Part shown: piece by piece, positions 44,277 to 51,778 of the stretch
Position numbering within the stretch: the stretch's first letter is position 1
Layout of the letters: every line of letters begins with the position of its first letter
NCBI GenBank assembly: GCA_016209605.1
Contig: JACQVS010000264.1
Location: 1 to 64,000 of the forward strand
Direction: 5' to 3'
DNA: 64,000 bases
From: Planctomycetota bacterium
GTDB taxonomy: Bacteria; Planctomycetota; UBA8108; JACQVS01
Translations under genes and position numbers: made by a program
Notes under the pieces: generated by a model
The model's input: only the letters and a program-made list of their open reading frames with translations
Database searches by the model: none
What the model was told of the DNA's origin: nothing

Positions 44277-46161
44277 CCGTCACGAAATTTTTCTCCGCCC
44301 CGGCGGCCTGATAGTAGCTTTTAACCTTGTCGAGCAGCTCCTGATTTCTGGTGGTGATTTGCAGCCCCTTCGGCGCCAGGAGCCCCAGCGCGTCTCCGAT
44401 ATCGCAAACCCGCAGCACGTTGAGGAGGATCGGCCCCTCGGAGTGCGAAGCCGGCGGATCGACGACCGCGGCCTGGTCGATGGCGCTGGAGAACAGCGCC
44501 GCGTAAGCGCCGATCACCCCGGCCTGCTTGCGGCCGACCACGCCGAGGGCGATTTGAGAGTTTCCTCCCCTCAAGGCCTCCGCCGCCTGCGCCACATCCC
44601 GGACCCGGCCGCTGTCGAGGGTGCGGCCGAGGAGGGCGAGGGAGCGGCGGACGGGCCATGGCGCTTTCTCGGGAAAGGCGTTTTCGCCGGCGGCCCGCGG
44701 CGCGAAGGGGATGACCTGGCGGTTGGCGCCGGCCCAGGTCTTGGCCCATTCCAGGTCGGAGGCCTCCTCGCCGGCATTGAGAACCAGGAGCCAGACCTCC
44801 TTTTCGCCGGGGCCGAGCCGCGCCGGCGAGGGAAAGGACATGACCGGAAACTCATGCTCCGGCGAGCCGAGGGAAAGCCGCTGGAGTTCGTCCAGAACGC
44901 GGCTCTTTGCGGCCGCGAAATCCGCCAGTAGGCGGGGTGGCTCGAGGCGCGCCCGCGGCACGAACAGCTCATCGACCTTGCCGTTCACCGCATCGGCGGG
45001 GAGATCGCCGGGGAAGGCGCGCAGCTCGGCGCCTGGGAAGAGTTCATAAGCCGGCTCGCTCACCTCGGCATTATCGCCCCTCAGGAAGCGGTTGATCCAC
45101 TGGTAGGCCTGGAGGCGCAGCGCCAGCTTGTCGGCGTGCCCCCCGGGCGCCACCGCCTCGCCCACGTTCTGGGGAACGCCGAGCAGCTTGTAAAATTCGC
45201 GCAGCTTGCTGATGATGCGGTGGTTGGCGGGCATGGGGAAGATGCCGTCCGAGTCGGAGTTTTCGAAAAGGAGCGGCCGCGGTGCCACCAGCATGGCGAT
45301 CCCGAGCCAGGACCATCGATGAGCGTTGTAGAGAAACATGCAGTCGCAGTGGCCGTTCACCACCTGCTCGTTGACGTAAGTGTCGAGGTCGCTCATGCCG
45401 CTCACCGGAACGGCCACCTGGATGCGCTCATCGGCGGCGGCGATCCAGAAGGAGCTGGCGCCGCCGCCGGAGATGCCGGTGACGGCGATCTTCCCGCCGT
45501 CCACCTCGGGCCGGGACTGCAAATAGTCGAGGGCGCGCATTCCGTTCCAGCACTCGACGCCGGCCGGGGTGTAGCCGCGGGCGTGCCACCACCAGCGGTT
45601 GTGGCGGTAGGTGCCGTGGTGGATGCCCGCCGCCTCGCCGAGCTGGAGGGTGTCGATGATCAGGCAGACGTAGCCGTGGCTGGCGAACCAGAAGCCGTGG
45701 TGCTGAAAGACGGTCTTGTTGCCGTCGCGGCCGCGGTCCCAGTGGCCGCAGGCATAAAGGACGGCGGGAAGCTTCCCCGGCAGACTTTCGGGGCGGTAGA
45801 GGTTCCCGGTGACGTAGAGGTTGGGGAGGCTCTGGAAGTGCAGGCGCTCGACGGCGACCCCGTTCTTTTTCGCGATTCCCACCACTTGAGCGTTGAGCGG
45901 CGTCCGCTCGGGGAGCGGGTAGAGGCCCAACATCTCCAGGTACTGGCGATGCAGCTCGGGCCGGAGCTTCTCCCAGCGTTCCTTGGTTTTGATCTTTTCA
46001 AAAAACTCAGTTTCCACGCGCTCCACCTCGCTCTTGAGGTAGAGCTTCATGCGCTCCTCGGCGTTCCGCGGCGGGGTTTGACCGAGCAGGGCTCCGGTCA
46101 CCAGGAGACCGGACATCAAAAGAAGGGCTGGAAAAATTGGCCGGTTAAATCGGTCGATCAT
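44263..46161 (-). CDS. Exported alpha/beta hydrolase, acetyl-xylan-esterase-like (632 aa)
   Basis: A signal peptide (hydrophobic residues about 11-27) is followed by an alpha/beta-hydrolase domain with nucleophile elbow G-I-S-G-G-G (G-x-S-x-G), oxyanion region Y-A-C-G-H-W-D-R-G, an acid in N-S-D-S-D-G-I-F and the His in G-G-H-A-D-K. This resembles dienelactone-hydrolase/acetyl-xylan-esterase relatives that planctomycetes have in large numbers. The C-terminal 230 residues repeat a shorter alpha/beta pattern without a clear triad. It may release acetyl or uronyl esters from plant or algal polysaccharide, in line with the GH88 gene. Confidence 0.78.
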   Translation of the reverse strand: MIDRFNRPIFPALLLMSGLLVTGALLGQTPPRNAEERMKLYLKSEVERVETEFFEKIKTKERWEKLRPELHRQYLEMLGLYPLPERTPLNAQVVGIAKKNGVAVERLHFQSLPNLYVTGNLYRPESLPGKLPAVLYACGHWDRGRDGNKTVFQHHGFWFASHGYVCLIIDTLQLGEAAGIHHGTYRHNRWWWHARGYTPAGVECWNGMRALDYLQSRPEVDGGKIAVTGISGGGASSFWIAAADERIQVAVPVSGMSDLDTYVNEQVVNGHCDCMFLYNAHRWSWLGIAMLVAPRPLLFENSDSDGIFPMPANHRIISKLREFYKLLGVPQNVGEAVAPGGHADKLALRLQAYQWINRFLRGDNAEVSEPAYELFPGAELRAFPGDLPADAVNGKVDELFVPRARLEPPRLLADFAAAKSRVLDELQRLSLGSPEHEFPVMSFPSPARLGPGEKEVWLLVLNAGEEASDLEWAKTWAGANRQVIPFAPRAAGENAFPEKAPWPVRRSLALLGRTLDSGRVRDVAQAAEALRGGNSQIALGVVGRKQAGVIGAYAALFSSAIDQAAVVDPPASHSEGPILLNVLRVCDIGDALGLLAPKGLQITTRNQELLDKVKSYYQAAGAEKNFVTVTSF

Positions 46162-46227
46162 CTGGCGGTCATCCTCTTGACAATTTTCTACCTGAAAAAC
46201 CCAGGAACAGGGTAATATAACACCTCC

Positions 46228-47592
46228 ATGTTACAACAGGAAGCCGAGGATCAGAGCAAGGCCGCGGCGGCGCTGAATGCCGTGGCGGCGCTTCGGGAAA
46301 CGCATCGCCTGATCGAGCTTTACCCGGACCTCCCCCCGGAAGCCATCTTCAAGGAGGACCTGCTGCGGACCGGCATCTCCTTCAATGAAGAGGCGCTGGC
46401 GGTTTCCGCGCGTTCCAAGCCGAAGTCCTATTTCATCTTCTCGTTCGACCGGACGGCGCTCGCTGACTTCGAGCAGGCGGAGGACCGGCGCGCGCCGGAG
46501 GAGATCGCCCTGGCGGGGGGGCCGTACCGTTTTCGCAGGACCATCGTCTCCATGCGCCTCAATCCTCAATCCCCCTATCGGGTGGCTGTCGAGGGCGATG
46601 GGAGGCTGCAGCTCCTCTGCGGCGGCGAGGCCATCGCCGGGGTCGAGCTGCAGGAGGTCCCGCCCTACTACCGGAGAAACCTCAAGAACGGCAAGCCCAT
46701 CACCGAGATGGCGCCGACCATCGAGTGGGGATACCTCGTCTACCTGACGGTCTACCGCAAGTGCCAGTACTTCGGCTTCCAGGAGGAGTGCCAGTTCTGC
46801 GACCTCAACGAGAACTTCCGCCAGCAGGTGGCGGCCGGGCGGCCGTACAACACCGTCAAGGAGGTCGGGGAGATCCTCGAGGCCCTGGAGATCATTGACG
46901 AGGAGGACCGCGAGCGCCGCACCATGGCTTACACCATCACCGGCGGCAGCATCACCTCGAAGCTGCGAGGCAAGAGCGAGGCCGAGTTCTACTGGCAGTA
47001 CGCCGAGGCGATCGAGAAACGCTTTCCCGGACGCTGGATCTCGAAAATGGTCGTCCAGGCCCTGCCGCTCGACGACCTGCGGCGCTTTCGCGAAGCCGGC
47101 GTGAAGATCTACCACCCCAACTACGAGATCTGGGACCCGCGCCTCTTCTCGATCATCTGCGCCGGCAAGGACCGGGTCATCGGCCGCGGCGAGTGGATCC
47201 GCCGGGTCGTGGCCGCTGCGGACGTCTTCGGCGCCGCGAGGGTCATCCCCAACTTCGTCGCCGGCATCGAGCTGGCCCGGCCGCACGGCTTCGACAGCGT
47301 CGAGGAAGCCCTGCGCTCGACCGGCGAGGGCCTCGAGTTCTTCATGTCCAAGGGCATCACCCCGCGCTTCACCACCTGGTGCCCGGAGCCTCTCAGCGTC
47401 CTGGGGAGGATCCAGGGCCCGGCGCCGCTCGAGTACCATGCCGGCCTCTTGCGCCTGTGGCGGGAGACCCATCGCCGCCACCGCCTTCCGGCGCCACCGG
47501 GCTACGGCGATCCGGGGGCCGGCCGCGCCGTCTTCTCGGTGAGCGCCTTCATGGACGTGATCGACCCCGCGACGCCGGTGGCGGCCGTTTAA
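46228..47592 (+). CDS. Radical SAM protein with an unusual C-x8-C-x2-C cluster motif (454 aa)
   Basis: Three cysteines in K-C-Q-Y-F-G-F-Q-E-E-C-Q-F-C (about residues 178-190) should bind the 4Fe-4S/SAM cluster, but the spacing is C-x8-C-x2-C rather than the standard C-x3-C-x2-C. Downstream radical SAM barrel marks are present: Y-T-I-T-G-G-S-I (the G-G-E-P-like strand), V-V-Q-A-L-P and N-F-V-A-G-I-E. The first 170 residues are an unknown domain with a Pro- and Tyr-rich segment. No partner gene reveals the substrate. No signal or extra iron-sulfur motif is seen. Confidence 0.75.
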   Translation: MLQQEAEDQSKAAAALNAVAALRETHRLIELYPDLPPEAIFKEDLLRTGISFNEEALAVSARSKPKSYFIFSFDRTALADFEQAEDRRAPEEIALAGGPYRFRRTIVSMRLNPQSPYRVAVEGDGRLQLLCGGEAIAGVELQEVPPYYRRNLKNGKPITEMAPTIEWGYLVYLTVYRKCQYFGFQEECQFCDLNENFRQQVAAGRPYNTVKEVGEILEALEIIDEEDRERRTMAYTITGGSITSKLRGKSEAEFYWQYAEAIEKRFPGRWISKMVVQALPLDDLRRFREAGVKIYHPNYEIWDPRLFSIICAGKDRVIGRGEWIRRVVAAADVFGAARVIPNFVAGIELARPHGFDSVEEALRSTGEGLEFFMSKGITPRFTTWCPEPLSVLGRIQGPAPLEYHAGLLRLWRETHRRHRLPAPPGYGDPGAGRAVFSVSAFMDVIDPATPVAAV

Positions 47593-47615
47593 CTCGTTTA
47601 ACTGCACCCGGGACA

Positions 47616-48761
47616 TCAAAACCGCTCGATTTTTCGGCCTTCCAGGCACCTCACCACCGCATCGTGGAACTGCGCCCGCACCGCGGCGATCTTCTGGTTC
47701 TTGCGGGTGGGATGGACGCGGTTGGAGAGGAGGATGGCGTAAACCTGCCGCGCCGGATCGATCCACAGGGAGGTGCCGGTGAAGCCGGTGTGGCCGAAGG
47801 TTTGGAGGGAGAAGCGGCTGCCGGCGGAGCTGCCTTTTTCCGAACGCGTGTCCCAGCCCAGGGCCCGCGTCGAGCCGGGCACGAGCTGGCGCCGGGCGGT
47901 GAACTCCCGCGCCACCGCCTGGGGGAAAATGGCGCTCCGGCCGTCGAGGGCGGCCAGCATTTCGGCGGCGAAGAGCCGGAGGTCGCCGGCGGTGGAAAAA
48001 AGCCCGGCGTGCCCCGAGACGCCGCCCATGGCGAAGGCGTTTTCATCGTGGACCTCGCCGTGGATCAGGCAGCGCCGGTAAACCTCGTCCACCTCGGTCG
48101 GCGCGATGCGCCAGCGCTCGCTCGCCGGCGGGCAGAAGAAGGTTTCGCGCATGGCCAGGGGGAGGAAGACCTTTTCCCAGGAGAGCGTCGCCAGGGGCTT
48201 GCCGCCGGCGCGGGCCACGCACTCCCCCAGCAGGATGGCCCCCAGATCGCTGTACTCTTCGCGCCGGCCGGGCGGGACCTCGAGCGGGGTGGAGAAAATC
48301 GCGCGGAGGACCTCCTCGCGGCCGCGCGCCTTGAGGTAAAACGGCCGCCATGCCGGCAGGCCCGCGGAGTGGGTGAGGAGGTGCTCCACGGTAACGGCTT
48401 CGCGTCCTTCCCCCTGAAACTCCGGGAGGTAGTCCCGGACCGGCGCTTGCAGCCTCAATCGCCCCGTGCTTACGAGAGTCATGGCCGCGGCCGTGGCCGC
48501 CGCCACCTTGGTCAAGGAGGCGAGGTCGTAAAGGGTGCGCGGCGTTACCGGAACGGAGCCGGCTCCTCCAAGAAGCCCGAAGCCTTTCTGCCAGGCTTGA
48601 CCGCGGGAAGAGCCGACACAGGCGGCGCAGCCGGGGAAGGCGCCGTCTTTGACCGCCGCCTCGAGCACCGCGGCGGCCCTGGAGAAATCGCACCCTGAAA
48701 ACTCCATGATTTCACGATCGTAACCGGTAAAGAACCGGGAAAGCAACTTCCGATCCATCAT
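47616..48761 (-). CDS. Serine hydrolase of the beta-lactamase/PBP fold (381 aa)
   Basis: The nucleophile motif S-L-T-K (in L-A-S-L-T-K-V) near residue 85, the Tyr motif Y-S-D-L-G and the C-terminal H-T-G-F-T-G (in place of K-T-G) identify the class C/esterase-type serine hydrolase family. H-T-G is usual in esterase and peptidase members and less so in true beta-lactamases. No signal peptide is seen, so the enzyme is probably cytoplasmic. It could be a peptidase, esterase or cell wall recycling enzyme. It diverges from the next gene with only 3 bp between starts. Confidence 0.82.
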   Translation of the reverse strand: MMDRKLLSRFFTGYDREIMEFSGCDFSRAAAVLEAAVKDGAFPGCAACVGSSRGQAWQKGFGLLGGAGSVPVTPRTLYDLASLTKVAAATAAAMTLVSTGRLRLQAPVRDYLPEFQGEGREAVTVEHLLTHSAGLPAWRPFYLKARGREEVLRAIFSTPLEVPPGRREEYSDLGAILLGECVARAGGKPLATLSWEKVFLPLAMRETFFCPPASERWRIAPTEVDEVYRRCLIHGEVHDENAFAMGGVSGHAGLFSTAGDLRLFAAEMLAALDGRSAIFPQAVAREFTARRQLVPGSTRALGWDTRSEKGSSAGSRFSLQTFGHTGFTGTSLWIDPARQVYAILLSNRVHPTRKNQKIAAVRAQFHDAVVRCLEGRKIERF

Positions 48762-48764
48762 CGT

Positions 48765-49541
48765 ATGAGCCGTTTATCCAATCCGAGGTTGAGCCCTCCC
48801 GCCACCAAGCCGGCGCTGGTCATCGCCAGCGCCTTCCCTTCCCGGCAGGCGGCCGATGCGGAGCTGAAGCTGCTCGGACTGGTCCAGGCCTTGCAAGCCC
48901 TCGGGTGCCGTGTGGATCTGGCGGTGCTCCTGCCGGAGCGCCGGGCGATTTCCAGGAGGCCGGCGGGCCTGGAGGCGCTATCCGGCGACTTGCACGTTTT
49001 CCATCATCCGGCGGCCTTTTCCCCCGTCTGGGAGGCGTTCTTCAAGGTCCGCAATTTACTGCGCGGCCATGAAGTCGGGGACTCCTTCGACTGCCCGGGC
49101 CCATGGCGGCGGCAGGTCGCCCAGCTGGCGCGGCGGAAGCCGTATGACACGGTGGTGGTGCAAGGACTGCCGCTCGTTCCGCTGGCTGGCATGCTCCCGC
49201 CGGAGAGCTTGAAGGTGCTCGACCTTCTGGAAGTGGAGGGATTCTCCGCCCCCTCAATTTTTGAATTCGAAGGCGGGCCGGCGCCGGCCCCGCGGGTTCC
49301 CCCTTCAAGGATCCTTCCGTTCCTCAGGGCTTACGATTGCGTCCTGGTGCCGGCGCGCCTGGATGCCCAGGTCCTGCGGGCGGCCGGATACAGCCGCGCC
49401 GCGGCGGCCTTGCGGACGCTCGGCAGCGTCTTGGGGTATGAGGAGCGGCTCGTTAGTCGGTTATTCCAAAAAACTCCCTCAGGTGGTGGTCATAGATCTT
49501 CGACCCCTGCTCCGTGGCCAGGTTCAAGCGGTACTCGTTGA
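48765..49541 (+). CDS. Glycosyltransferase-like N-terminal domain protein, short (258 aa)
   Basis: The N-terminal half looks like the acceptor domain of a GT-B glycosyltransferase: A-S-A-F-P-S-R-Q-A-A-D-A, L-Q-A-L-G-C-R-V-D-L-A-V-L and later V-L-V-P-A-R-L-D-A. The C-terminal nucleotide-sugar domain is missing and the last 30 residues are antisense to the TPR-YggX gene. Either a deletion removed the second half or the protein is a divergent single-domain form. Function is uncertain. Confidence 0.45.
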   Translation: MSRLSNPRLSPPATKPALVIASAFPSRQAADAELKLLGLVQALQALGCRVDLAVLLPERRAISRRPAGLEALSGDLHVFHHPAAFSPVWEAFFKVRNLLRGHEVGDSFDCPGPWRRQVAQLARRKPYDTVVVQGLPLVPLAGMLPPESLKVLDLLEVEGFSAPSIFEFEGGPAPAPRVPPSRILPFLRAYDCVLVPARLDAQVLRAAGYSRAAAALRTLGSVLGYEERLVSRLFQKTPSGGGHRSSTPAPWPGSSGTR

Positions 49542-50070
49542 TCACCTTAATCGACATGGCGATCCACTCCTTCCAGCAGGGGGCGCAGATGGTCTCGAAG
49601 ATCCGCTTACCGAGCGGCGAGTCGAAGGGGGGGGCCTCCCGGCGGGGGTTGGGCTTGCCGCAGCGGCTGCAGAACCACTGGCCCGGCGCCGCGCCGGCGC
49701 CCCGCGCCTGCCGGGCGTGCTCGACCGGATCGGGAGGAGTGACGCCGAGGCTCTTGAGCAGCTCCTGCATTTGATTGCGCGGCTGGTACTCCCCCTTCTC
49801 GTGGGCAAGGAGGACGCCATTTTTCAGCATCTCGATGGCCTCCTCCTTCCGGCCGCGTTCCATCAAGACCTGGCCCAGGAGCTTCATGGCCACCGAGTGA
49901 CGGGGATTGAGCCCCAGAGTTTGCCGCAGGGACTTCTCGGCGCTTTCCAGATCACCGCTCTCCAGGTAAAGCTTACCGAGGGTGAAGTGGGCCAGCTCGT
50001 TTTCCGGGTCGGCCTTGAGCATGTTGGTGAAGACTTGAATCCGGTCGGCATAGTTTGCGGGTCCAGCCAT
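49453..50070 (-). CDS. TPR protein with C-terminal YggX-like domain (205 aa)
   Basis: The ATG at 50070 has AAAGGA upstream. Residues 1-110 form about three TPR units (E-L-A-H-F-T-L-G-K-L-Y-L-E-S-G-D-L). The C-terminal 70 residues have C-x-x-C followed by D-S-P-L-G-K-R-I, W-K-E-W and I-N-E-Y-R-L-N-L, which align in order with YggX iron-trafficking/oxidative-protection proteins (L-G-K-R-I, W, I-N-E-x-R-L-N). YggX is normally a 90-aa stand-alone protein, so fusion to TPRs is unusual. A role in iron-sulfur protection is plausible, relevant to a host rich in Fe-S C1 enzymes. Confidence 0.65.
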   Translation of the reverse strand: MAGPANYADRIQVFTNMLKADPENELAHFTLGKLYLESGDLESAEKSLRQTLGLNPRHSVAMKLLGQVLMERGRKEEAIEMLKNGVLLAHEKGEYQPRNQMQELLKSLGVTPPDPVEHARQARGAGAAPGQWFCSRCGKPNPRREAPPFDSPLGKRIFETICAPCWKEWIAMSIKVINEYRLNLATEQGSKIYDHHLREFFGITD

Positions 50071-50172
50071 GGATCTATCCTTTGATAACGGCGCACTTTT
50101 ATGGAGTTTCACGAAATAGAGAGTACAATACCACGAAACGTTTCTGTGCTCAAAGGAGATCAGATCACTCCC

Positions 50173-51006
50173 ATGCTCAACAAGAACTTGCTCTTGATCG
50201 GCGGCGGCAACATGGGCACGGCCCTCTTGCGGGGCATCCTCAAGGCCAAGCTCACCCCGCCCCGGCAAATCACCGTCGTCGATGTGCATCAGGGCAGGCT
50301 CGCCGAGCTCAAGAAGGCCTACAAGATCCATGCCGACAGCGAGGCGGCGCCGCACGTCCCCGAAGCGGCGGTGATCATCCTGGCCATCAAGCCGCAGACG
50401 CTGAACGAGGTCCTGGACCGGATCCGCGAGGCCGTCAAGCCGGAGCAGCTGATCATCTCCATCATCGCCGGCGTCGAGAGCGCGTACATCCGCGACCGCA
50501 TCGGCAAGAAGAACCCGGTCATCCGCGTCATGCCCAACATCGCCGCCACGGTCGATGCCGCCGCCAGCGCTCTCGCCGGCTGCCCTCCGGCCACCGACGA
50601 GCACTTCAGGATCGCCGAGGCCATCTTCGGAGCGGTGGGGGAGGTGGTCAAGGTGGATGAACACCATCTCGATGCGGTGACCGGCTTGAGCGGCAGCGGC
50701 CCCGCTTACATTTACATGATCATCGAAGCGCTTTGCGACGGCGGGGTGAAGATGGGGCTGCCGCGCGACGTCGCCATGAAGCTCGCCACCCAGACCGTCT
50801 TCGGCGCCGCCAAGCTGGTGCGCGACACCGGAGCGCATCCCGCCACCTTGAAGGATCAGGTCACGACGCCGGCAGGAACCACCATCGCCGCCGTCCACGA
50901 GCTGGAGGAGCGCGGCTTGCGGGCGATGCTGATCAGCGCCGTGGTCACCGCCACGGAGCGCTCGCGCGAGCTGAACCGCCGGGTGGCCGGCCAGCAATCC
51001 GGTTAA
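50173..51006 (+). CDS. proC: Pyrroline-5-carboxylate reductase
   Basis: ProC reduces P5C to proline with NAD(P)H. The chosen ATG gives 277 aa and places the Rossmann G-G-G-N-M-G at residues 9-14. Other landmarks: A-I-K-P-Q-T-L, R-V-M-P-N-I-A-A, and the C-terminal signature G-L-S-G-S-G-P-A-Y with D-Q-V-T-T-P-A-G-T-T. An upstream in-frame extension to 50101 has no family support. It ends in a 4-bp convergent overlap with the next minus-strand gene. Confidence 0.95.
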   Translation: MLNKNLLLIGGGNMGTALLRGILKAKLTPPRQITVVDVHQGRLAELKKAYKIHADSEAAPHVPEAAVIILAIKPQTLNEVLDRIREAVKPEQLIISIIAGVESAYIRDRIGKKNPVIRVMPNIAATVDAAASALAGCPPATDEHFRIAEAIFGAVGEVVKVDEHHLDAVTGLSGSGPAYIYMIIEALCDGGVKMGLPRDVAMKLATQTVFGAAKLVRDTGAHPATLKDQVTTPAGTTIAAVHELEERGLRAMLISAVVTATERSRELNRRVAGQQSG

Positions 51007-51641
51007 TTATTCAGGCGCAGCAACACCTCGCTCGCCGTGGCCAGTCCCAGGACCGGCAGCGGATCCTCATGCTGCAGGATGTCGAGGTAGTAGTGCGCCG
51101 TCGAGCTGGGGGCGTCTTGATTGCCGCTCGAGCTGGAGCCGGCTTCGGCCGCCGCCACGGTGCGGCCCTTCACCCGCAGTTCCCACTCGTGTTGGCGGAG
51201 ATTTCCGGAGAGCTGCCAGGGCTGTCCACCCGGCCCGGGCAGCCCCTCCGGCGCCGGAAGAATCTCGACGCTTTGTCGATCCTTGGTAAGCCGGAGGGAA
51301 AAGGACAGCCGCCGGTCGATCCATACCCGGAGCGTCGTCCGCAGGGCGAAGAACGCCGGCTTGAAGGCGATGCGGACGGCTTCGTTCTGATCGACCAGAT
51401 GCAGCCTCGGCGTCCAGGATTCCCCTTTTTCAATCGTGGCGAGTTGCGCTCCGTTGGGCAGTTCCTCGACGGCGGGTCCGGCGCCGGTGCTCAAGCGCGC
51501 GGGCGTGATCTTGAAGGTCTTCCAGCGCTGCGGGCCCTTGGGAGGAGGCGGCGGAGCCGCCGGCCTTGAAAAGAGGGCCAACGCCGCCAGGCAGGCGATC
51601 AGGAAGGCGCCGGAGATGAGGAAAAAGTCGAGCGAGGTCAT
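51003..51641 (-). CDS. Membrane-anchored hypothetical protein (212 aa)
   Basis: One N-terminal transmembrane helix (about residues 5-24) is followed by a Pro-rich linker and a beta-rich outer domain with no family I recognise. The ORF is open upstream to 51728, but those codons (M-R-A-S-P-A-T-E-L-S-A) are just the translated repeat element, so the ATG at 51641 is used. A Ser/Gly-rich loop precedes the C-terminal Y-Y-L-D-I-L-Q motif. Confidence 0.65.
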   Translation of the reverse strand: MTSLDFFLISGAFLIACLAALALFSRPAAPPPPPKGPQRWKTFKITPARLSTGAGPAVEELPNGAQLATIEKGESWTPRLHLVDQNEAVRIAFKPAFFALRTTLRVWIDRRLSFSLRLTKDRQSVEILPAPEGLPGPGGQPWQLSGNLRQHEWELRVKGRTVAAAEAGSSSSGNQDAPSSTAHYYLDILQHEDPLPVLGLATASEVLLRLNN

Positions 51642-51662
51642 GGGCCTGGATAATATATTCTT

Positions 51663-51730
51663 CCTCCGCAACTTCTCCGCATCCTGCGGAGAAGTTGCGG
51701 ATAGCTCGGTTGCGGGCGAAGCCCGCATTA
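51663..51730 (+). repeat. Double-hairpin intergenic repeat, copy 2
   Basis: A 16-bp perfect stem (51666-51681 with 51685-51700, loop TCC), the same 11-bp link ATAGCTCGGTT and the small GCGGGC/GCCCGC hairpin with GAA loop (51712-51726). Identical to copy 3 over the whole core. Similarity to copy 1 extends a few bases to the left (ATAATAnATTnTT). Confidence 0.9.
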
Positions 51731-51778
51731 AAGATTATCGGCAGGACTGGAGGGAAGCTGGGGATTCCTTATGATGGC

